Below, in pieces: positions 58,403 through 64,000 of a DNA stretch of 64,000 nt (positions are counted from its first letter, which is position 1; each line of letters begins with the position of its first letter). The translations under genes and the position numbers were made by a program. The notes below the pieces were generated by a model, which saw only the letters and a list, made by a program, of their open reading frames with translations, was not told the DNA's origin and made no database searches. The DNA is from Pseudomonadales bacterium (GTDB lineage Bacteria > Pseudomonadota > Gammaproteobacteria > Pseudomonadales > Ketobacteraceae). The stretch spans positions 177,627-241,626 of the forward strand of contig PAPM01000011.1 of assembly GCA_002708905.1 (NCBI GenBank), read 5' to 3'.

Positions 58403-59767
58403 TTGTTCGATTTTCTGCAGACACTTCTGGCTTTTGTAGTGACCCTTGGACTACTGATCTTTGTCCATGAATACGGTCATTTTTGGGTGGCTCGCCGTTG
58501 TGGTGTCAAAGTGATTCGCTTTTCGGTGGGCTTTGGCCAGCCACTGTTTAAATGGATGGACCGTCACGGTACGGAGTTCGTTGTTGCCACTTTACCCCTC
58601 GGGGGCTTTGTTAAAATGCTGGGTGAACCCGGCAGTGACATTCACGAGCATCAAAAGCAGTATTCCTTTGCACATAAATCCGTCTTTCAGCGCTTTGCCA
58701 TTGTCTCTGCCGGTCCCCTGGTGAACCTGGTCTTTGCGATACTTCTGTACTGGATGTTGTTTGTGTCCGGTGTAACCTCTCTGGCGCCCTACGTGGGTGA
58801 TGTAAAACCCGGAAGCCAGGCTGAGGCTGCCGGTTTCCAGACGATGGACGAAATTGTTGCGGTAGACGGCGAGAAGACAGAAAGCTGGGATGATGTGACC
58901 ATGGCGCTGATCGCCAAAATTGGCGAGAGTGTACAGGTGCGTTTCAGTGTTCGGCCGGAGGGCAGCAGTGGTACCGTCGAGCGAACGCTCGATCTCCAAA
59001 ACTGGATGCAGGGGCAGGAAAAAACACACCCTTTACAACTGCTCGGTATGGAGCCGTTCTTTCCTCCCATACCACCGGTGCTGGGTGAGTTGGTTGAGGG
59101 GCGGGCAGCCCAGCAACAGGGCATGCAATCCGGCGATAGAGTCTTGGCGGTTAATGAGGTTGAAATTCAGACCTGGGAAGAGTGGGTGGAACTGATCCGT
59201 GCAAATCCCGGAGTTACCATGAGCGTACTGGTGGAGCGCGCGGGCAATGAAGTGTTGCTGCAAATTACGCCGGAGCGGGTGATAGGGGAGGATGGCGAGG
59301 CGTTCGGGCAAATCGGTGCCGCCAACTCGCCGGAATATTCCGCCTTGCCCGATTTCATGGTGCGCAAATTGGAATACGGCCCCTTGGCTGCGGTAGGGAA
59401 ATCCATTACCTATGCCTGGTCCCGCATTGAACTTACGATCCTGTCCATTGCCAAAATGGTGACGGGAAAGATTTCACTGGATAACCTGAGTGGCCCCATC
59501 ACCATAGCAAAAGTGGCGGGAGACAGCGCCAGTTATGGGATTGAACCCTTTCTTAGCTTCATGGCCTATTTAAGTATCAGTCTTGGAGTGTTAAATTTGC
59601 TGCCCATTCCCGTTTTGGACGGCGGCCATTTAATGTACTATCTCGTTGAAATGGTTAAAGGAAGCCCGGTATCGGAGAAAGCCCAAGCGTTGGGAAACAG
59701 CCTGGGGCTCGGCTTGCTGGTCATGTTTATGGGACTCGCATTTTATAACGATATAATGGGGCTTTAA
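58403..59767 (+). CDS. rseP: Site-2 protease RseP
   Basis: Inner-membrane zinc metalloprotease that cleaves the anti-sigma factor RseA in the sigma-E envelope stress response. The 454-residue chain has HEYGH near residue 22-26 in the first membrane helix, two tandem PDZ domains, about 125-205 and 220-295, and the LNLLPIPVLDGG motif near 395-405 with the third metal ligand. The start is TTG at 58403 with GAGG upstream, giving MFDFLQTLLAFVV, which aligns with known RseP starts. Confidence 0.95.
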   Translation: MFDFLQTLLAFVVTLGLLIFVHEYGHFWVARRCGVKVIRFSVGFGQPLFKWMDRHGTEFVVATLPLGGFVKMLGEPGSDIHEHQKQYSFAHKSVFQRFAIVSAGPLVNLVFAILLYWMLFVSGVTSLAPYVGDVKPGSQAEAAGFQTMDEIVAVDGEKTESWDDVTMALIAKIGESVQVRFSVRPEGSSGTVERTLDLQNWMQGQEKTHPLQLLGMEPFFPPIPPVLGELVEGRAAQQQGMQSGDRVLAVNEVEIQTWEEWVELIRANPGVTMSVLVERAGNEVLLQITPERVIGEDGEAFGQIGAANSPEYSALPDFMVRKLEYGPLAAVGKSITYAWSRIELTILSIAKMVTGKISLDNLSGPITIAKVAGDSASYGIEPFLSFMAYLSISLGVLNLLPIPVLDGGHLMYYLVEMVKGSPVSEKAQALGNSLGLGLLVMFMGLAFYNDIMGL

Positions 59768-59815
59768 TCCCGCCTTTTTTGGACCAATTGATTTTCCTGC
59801 GGACTTGAGCGTTAA

Positions 59816-62173
59816 ATGAATCGAATTATCAGGCTAGTGCTGTTGTTGTGGATGGCATTTTTGGCAAACGCAGTAATGGCAGATTCCTTCGTCATAAAAG
59901 ATATACGAATCGAAGGGTTGCAGCGTATCTCCGCAGGGGCGGTGTTCAATGTATTACCTCTGCAGGTGGGGGACGAGGTAAACGACAACGTGTTGGCCCG
60001 TTCCGCCCGCATTCTTTTTAAAACCGGTAACTTCCAGGACATCAATCTGCTGCGGGATGGGGATATCCTTATCATTCAGGTGAGTGAGCGTCCCTCAATA
60101 GCCAGTATTGAACTCGATGGTAACAAGTCCATTGAAACCGAAAACCTGATGGAGGGCTTGTCCCAGGCAGGTCTTAGTGAGGGCAGTGTGTTTCAGCGTG
60201 TGACACTGGACCGGTTAAAAGTGGAGTTGGAGCGCCAGTATATTGCCCAGGGACGCTATGGTGCCAGGGTGGATCCGGAGGTCAAACCACTGCCCCGCAA
60301 CCGGGTTGCCATTCACATTACGATCAAAGAAGGCGATGTGGCCACCATCTCCGGAGTGAACATTGTCGGCAACTCGGTGTTCTCTGATGAAGAGCTCGCT
60401 GAACAGTTCGAACTGAAAGAATCCCATATGTTTTCTTTTTTCAAGGGCGACGATAAATACTCCCGTGAAAAGCTGTCCGGCGATCTGGAGAAGCTTTCTT
60501 CCTATTACCAGGATCGGGGCTTCGTAAACTTCCGGGTAGAGTCCACTCAGGTGTCTGTGACCCCCGACAAATCCGAGGTTTACATCAACGTTAATATTTC
60601 CGAGGGCGAGCGCTTTACCGTCAACGAGGTGAAGCTGACCGGCGATTTGAAAGTGCCTGAGGCCGAGCTGCGTCGCCTTATTCTGCTGCGTCCCGGGCAA
60701 ACGTTTTCCCGCGCGCTGGTAACCACTTCCAACGAACTTATTTCCAAGCGCCTGGGTAATGAGGGCTATACCTTCGCCAACGTCAACGGAGTGCCTTCGC
60801 TGACGCCCAACGCCGACAATACAGTGGACGTTACCTTCTATGTGGATGCCGGTACTCGGGTGTACGTTCGGCGCATCAATTTCTTCGGGAATACCAAAAC
60901 CCGGGATGAGGTTCTGCGGCGTGAAATGCGCCAGATGGAAGGTGCCTGGGCGTCAGGTCAGTTGATTGAAAACTCCAAGGTACGCCTGGAACGTCTGGGA
61001 TTCTTTAAAGGTGTCACAGTGGAAACCCCGCGGGTTCCGGGTGAAGACGATCAGGTGGACGTCAATTACTCGGTGGAGGAACAGCCCTCCGGTTCCATCG
61101 GTGCCAGCGTTGGTTACCAGCAGGGCACGGGTTTTGTATTTGGCGCCAACTTGTCACAAACCAATTTCCTGGGTACGGGCAACCGGGTGAGCATTGCCGC
61201 CAATCGCAGTGATATCCGGGATAGCGTCAGTTTCTCTTTCCTCGATCCCTATTACACCATTGACGGTGTTTCCAGAGGTTTCTCTCTGTTCTTTCAACAA
61301 ACCGATATCAGTGAGGACGATGTAATTTCCAACTGGGCGTCCGATCGGTTGGGGGGTAATGTTACGTTCGGCTATCCCACCAGTGATATCTCTCGTTTGA
61401 GTTTTGGGATTGGTTTTGAGGACGTGACTGTGTATGCCAGTCAGCGCTCACCCATCCAGGTGTGGGAGCTGGTTAAATACGACTTGTATGACGCCAATAT
61501 CAATAATAAGTACACTCAATCTGACAAGTTCCTGAACTTCCCGTTGACCGGTAGTTGGTCGATCAGCACCCTTAACCGTGGTGTATTTGCTACCCGGGGA
61601 TCGTCTCACACGCTGTCTTTGCAGGTCACCTCACCCGGCAGTGATTTGGAATACTTCAAAACCAGTTTCCAGTCACAGAAGTATTTCCCGTTGAGTCAGA
61701 GCTGGACCTTGCGTCTGCGATCTGAACTGGGCTATCTGGACGGATACGGTGATGATGACAAGCCGCCGTTTTATGAACACTATTACTCCGGTGGCTTTGG
61801 CTCCATCCGGGGCTATGAGGATCGCTCTTTGGGGCCCCGTGAAATCCAGTCAGCCTATGACTTTGGCGACCCGCGGGCAATCGGTGGTAATCTTCTGGTG
61901 GAAGGCAGCGCGGAATTTATCTTCCCGATGCCATTCGTGGCGGACAACCGTTCCTTCCGAACCATGTTCTTCGTTGATGCCGGTAACGTGTTTGATACCC
62001 ACCGCAAAGACGAGTATGGTCTTGAATTGAGTGAAATGAGAATGTCGGCGGGTATCGCCCTGTCCTGGATTACAGGTATCGGACCGCTGTCGTTTAGCCT
62101 GTCCAAGGCCTTTAACGATCAGCCCGGCGACGATGTGCAGGCGTTCCAGTTCTCACTGGGACAACCATTCTAA
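59816..62173 (+). CDS. bamA: Outer membrane protein assembly factor BamA
   Basis: Central barrel of the BAM complex that inserts outer-membrane proteins. The 785-residue precursor has a signal peptide ending near residue 22 (FLANAVMADS), five POTRA domains, about 24-420, and a C-terminal 16-strand barrel. The loop-6 motif appears as IRGYED near residue 664 (usually VRGF/Y), and the chain ends in Phe (SLGQPF), the BAM recognition end. It is followed by the chaperone gene skp, whose long open frame overlaps it but whose likely start does not. Confidence 0.97.
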   Translation: MNRIIRLVLLLWMAFLANAVMADSFVIKDIRIEGLQRISAGAVFNVLPLQVGDEVNDNVLARSARILFKTGNFQDINLLRDGDILIIQVSERPSIASIELDGNKSIETENLMEGLSQAGLSEGSVFQRVTLDRLKVELERQYIAQGRYGARVDPEVKPLPRNRVAIHITIKEGDVATISGVNIVGNSVFSDEELAEQFELKESHMFSFFKGDDKYSREKLSGDLEKLSSYYQDRGFVNFRVESTQVSVTPDKSEVYINVNISEGERFTVNEVKLTGDLKVPEAELRRLILLRPGQTFSRALVTTSNELISKRLGNEGYTFANVNGVPSLTPNADNTVDVTFYVDAGTRVYVRRINFFGNTKTRDEVLRREMRQMEGAWASGQLIENSKVRLERLGFFKGVTVETPRVPGEDDQVDVNYSVEEQPSGSIGASVGYQQGTGFVFGANLSQTNFLGTGNRVSIAANRSDIRDSVSFSFLDPYYTIDGVSRGFSLFFQQTDISEDDVISNWASDRLGGNVTFGYPTSDISRLSFGIGFEDVTVYASQRSPIQVWELVKYDLYDANINNKYTQSDKFLNFPLTGSWSISTLNRGVFATRGSSHTLSLQVTSPGSDLEYFKTSFQSQKYFPLSQSWTLRLRSELGYLDGYGDDDKPPFYEHYYSGGFGSIRGYEDRSLGPREIQSAYDFGDPRAIGGNLLVEGSAEFIFPMPFVADNRSFRTMFFVDAGNVFDTHRKDEYGLELSEMRMSAGIALSWITGIGPLSFSLSKAFNDQPGDDVQAFQFSLGQPF

Positions 62174-62204
62174 TAAAGAACGAATGCAGGATAAGAGGTC
62201 AATT

Positions 62205-62711
62205 GTGAAGAAATTTCTGGTAGTGCTGGTAGGTTTGTTGATGGCTCAGTCGCTGATGGCGGCAGAATCGTCAAAAGTGGTGACAGTGGACGTGTTACGT
62301 GCCGTGATGACCACTGAAGAAGGCAAAATCAAGATCGAGAAACTGAAAGGCGAATTTGAAAAAGAAAAAGCCGGTCTGGAAGCCTTGAACATGAAAGGGC
62401 AAAAGCTCCAGGAGCGTATTCAGAAAGATGGTGCGGTTATGTCCGCCGATGAACGCCACAAACTGGAAAAAGAACTCATGGAAATTGCCCAGGAGTTGAA
62501 ATTCAAAGAGCAGCAGCTCAAGCAAAGTGGACAGGCTGATCAGCGTCAGGTGGTGGAATCCATGTTGCCCAAATTCCAGAAAGCAATGAAGGAAATCATT
62601 GCCGAGCAAAAAATTGATATGGTGCTGCGCCGTGAAGCGGTGCTGGATCTGAATCCCAGCCTGGACATCACTGACCAGGTGGTGGAAAAAATGAACGCCA
62701 TCAAAGACTGA
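62205..62711 (+). CDS. skp: Periplasmic chaperone Skp/OmpH
   Basis: Trimeric chaperone that holds unfolded outer-membrane proteins on the way to BamA. GTG 62205, with AAGAGG at a 6-base spacing, gives 168 residues starting with a signal peptide, KKFLVVLVGLLMAQSLMAAE. The mature part is a long charged helical region (KIKIEKLKGEFEKEKAGLEAL and following), typical of the tentacles, ending with a compact segment containing DMVLRREAVLDLNPSLDITDQV. An in-frame ATG at 62184 is also possible. Confidence 0.93.
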   Translation: MKKFLVVLVGLLMAQSLMAAESSKVVTVDVLRAVMTTEEGKIKIEKLKGEFEKEKAGLEALNMKGQKLQERIQKDGAVMSADERHKLEKELMEIAQELKFKEQQLKQSGQADQRQVVESMLPKFQKAMKEIIAEQKIDMVLRREAVLDLNPSLDITDQVVEKMNAIKD

Positions 62712-62734
62712 ACCCACATAAAGACCAGGGCTCT

Positions 62735-63790
62735 ATGAGTACAACAGAGGTGCGGGAAGCTTGGCAACTGGGTGAATTGGCCCGGGAGCTGGGGGTGGAG
62801 CTGCAAGGAGACGCCAACCTGCAAGTTAGTGGTATGGCCACATTGGGCACGGCCCAGCCTGGCCAGCTCAGCTTTCTTGCCAATCCTCTGTATCGAAATC
62901 AGTTGAGTTCTACCGCAGCATCTGCAGTCATTCTGCAACCTCAATACGCTGCAGAATGCCCTGTGTCTGCCCTGATTGCCGATAATCCTTACCTTGTATA
63001 CTCGCGGGTTTCCCATTTTTTTGACCGCAGACCCCGACCGGATCAGGGGGTCCATCCCAGCGCTTTTGTAGCGGATGATGTGGTACTTGGAGAAGGGTGC
63101 CGGATAGGTCCGAAAGTGGTGATTGAGTCCGGCGCAGTGTTGGGGCGAAACGTTGAGGTAGGCGCCGGTACGGTGATAGGCGCTAACTGTCGGGTCGGCG
63201 ATGACTGCCTGTTCCATGCCAATGTTACCTTATACCATGGGGTCAAGATTGGTCATCGCTGCACTTTTCATGGTGGTGTGGTGGTGGGTGCCGATGGGTT
63301 CGGATTTGCCAACGAAGCTGGCCAATGGAAGAAGATTGCCCAGCTCGGTGCAGTCACCATTGGTAATGATGTCGATGTTGGTGCCAATACGACCATCGAC
63401 CGCGGCGCAATTCAGGACACGGTGATTGGTAATGGCGTGATTCTGGACAACCAGATTCAGATTGCCCATAACGTTGAAATCGGTGAAGGGACGGCGATCG
63501 CCGGCTGTACCGGCATTGCCGGCAGTACGAAAATCGGCAGCTATTGCACCATCGCCGGAGCGGTGGGGATAGCAGGACACCTGGAAATAGCTGACCGGGT
63601 TCACCTCACCATGAGGAGCGCCATCACCAAAAGCATATCTGAACCGGGCTCGTATTCGTCAGGCACGGCAATGTCCAAGACCGCTGAATGGCGCAAGAAC
63701 GCAGCCCGGTTCAGGAGCCTGGATGACATGGCCAGGAAGATCAGCCGGTTGGAAAAGCAGCTTAAGGCTTTACTGGCAAGCGGGAAGTAA
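62735..63790 (+). CDS. lpxD: UDP-3-O-(3-hydroxyacyl)glucosamine N-acyltransferase
   Basis: Third step of lipid A synthesis, adding a hydroxyacyl chain from ACP. The 351 residues have the uridine-binding N-terminal domain with TLGTAQPGQLSFLANPLYR, a left-handed helix of hexapeptide repeats from about residue 100 to 300, and the catalytic His region in HGGVVVGADGFGFA near 184-200. A C-terminal helix (MARKISRLEKQLKALL) resembles the usual ACP-binding tail. It is followed by fabZ as in other gammaproteobacteria. Confidence 0.96.
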   Translation: MSTTEVREAWQLGELARELGVELQGDANLQVSGMATLGTAQPGQLSFLANPLYRNQLSSTAASAVILQPQYAAECPVSALIADNPYLVYSRVSHFFDRRPRPDQGVHPSAFVADDVVLGEGCRIGPKVVIESGAVLGRNVEVGAGTVIGANCRVGDDCLFHANVTLYHGVKIGHRCTFHGGVVVGADGFGFANEAGQWKKIAQLGAVTIGNDVDVGANTTIDRGAIQDTVIGNGVILDNQIQIAHNVEIGEGTAIAGCTGIAGSTKIGSYCTIAGAVGIAGHLEIADRVHLTMRSAITKSISEPGSYSSGTAMSKTAEWRKNAARFRSLDDMARKISRLEKQLKALLASGK

Positions 63791-63880
63791 ATACATATCG
63801 TGTTACGTTAATGGGCGTGATTTGCGGCTGGAATCGCCATAAGCTAGTGATTTACAATAAAATAAATCTTACCGTGAACT

Positions 63881-64000
63881 ATGATGAATATAAACGAAAT
63901 CAAGGAAATCCTGCCCCACCGAGCCCCCTTCCTGCAGGTAGACCGGGTATTGGAATTGGTGGAGGGCGAATATATCATTGCTGTTCGAGGCATTTCCAAC
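63881..64000 (+). CDS. fabZ: 3-hydroxyacyl-ACP dehydratase FabZ (5' part, cut by window edge)
   Basis: The first 40 codons are present: [23 protein letters not shown] matches the FabZ N-terminus, with the conserved LPHR-PFL block. The active-site His and Glu lie outside the window. FabZ dehydrates 3-hydroxyacyl-ACP in fatty-acid synthesis and competes with lipid A synthesis for hydroxyacyl-ACP, which explains the linkage with lpxD. The start could be either of two adjacent ATG codons, at 63881 or 63884. Confidence 0.9.
   Translation, partial: MMNINEIKEILPHRAPFLQVDRVLELVEGEYIIAVRGISN

Overview
The window is a chromosomal segment of a gammaproteobacterium. Several gene orders typical of Pseudomonas/Alcanivorax/Marinobacter-like bacteria are present: gacS/barA next to cysM-rlmD-relA-mazG; map-glnD-dapC-dapD-dapE; and rpsB-tsf-pyrH-frr-uppS-cdsA-dxr-rseP-bamA-skp-lpxD-fabZ. 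Many lipid genes (acyl-CoA-binding protein, FabY-type ketoacyl synthase, thiolase, PhaC-like hydrolase, iron alcohol dehydrogenase, MpaB-family oxygenase, PF10118 protein) suggest an aerobic, lipid- or hydrocarbon-using, probably marine organism near Alcanivorax/Ketobacter/Marinobacter. That placement is inference. No prophage, insertion sequence, CRISPR array or rRNA operon was seen.

Layout. 1-2697 (-): sensor kinase GacS/BarA, cut by the window edge just before its C-terminus. 2887-9115 (+): cysM, a PolB-like exonuclease, rlmD, relA, mazG. 9108-11923 (+): moaA, moaB, moeA. 11935-16686: acyl-CoA-binding protein, DUF2789, an SCP2-like protein coupled to an iron alcohol dehydrogenase, a 64-aa unknown with its own terminator, cmoM, and a DUF1499 membrane protein. 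16795-19752 (+): a 7TM-DISM/PAS/GGDEF/EAL protein. 19778-27614 (-): thiolase, FabY, then a tight leucine dehydrogenase/branched-chain 2-oxoacid dehydrogenase operon. 27722-29836 (-): a second GGDEF-EAL protein. 29962-34498 (+): an exported unknown, a hydrolase/epimerase pair, a coiled-coil membrane protein, and a response regulator with a degenerate GGDEF domain. Then come tRNA-Leu(UAG), a PhaC-like hydrolase with a serine nucleophile, and a PF10118 protein behind a palindrome-rich promoter.

37024-45913 holds a MerR regulator, a DUF4382 lipoprotein, a molybdopterin oxidoreductase, a structured intergenic region that may encode a small RNA (about 41444-41664, +), an O-methyltransferase, an MpaB-family protein, dapE and unknowns. 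45996-52048 (-) holds an ArsC/YffB-like protein, a 26-bp inverted repeat, dapD, dapC, glnD and map. Divergent from map, 52171 to the right edge (+) is the translation, nucleotide and envelope block from rpsB to fabZ; fabZ is cut by the edge.

Main themes. (1) All three GGDEF domains in the window have a broken signature (GGGEF, GGDVF, GLSRF), while both EAL domains keep their catalytic residues, so this stretch favours c-di-GMP breakdown or sensing. (2) Leucine dehydrogenase, branched-chain oxoacid dehydrogenase, FabY and thiolase lie together on one strand, which would suit feeding amino-acid-derived acyl-CoAs into lipid metabolism. (3) Several intergenic regions carry clear operator-like palindromes, including a perfect CRP/Vfr-type site. 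No single locus is obviously a new defence or mobile system. The best candidates for undescribed biology are the possible small RNA at 41.4-41.7 kb, the operator array at 35.97-36.09 kb and the serine-type PhaC homologue.
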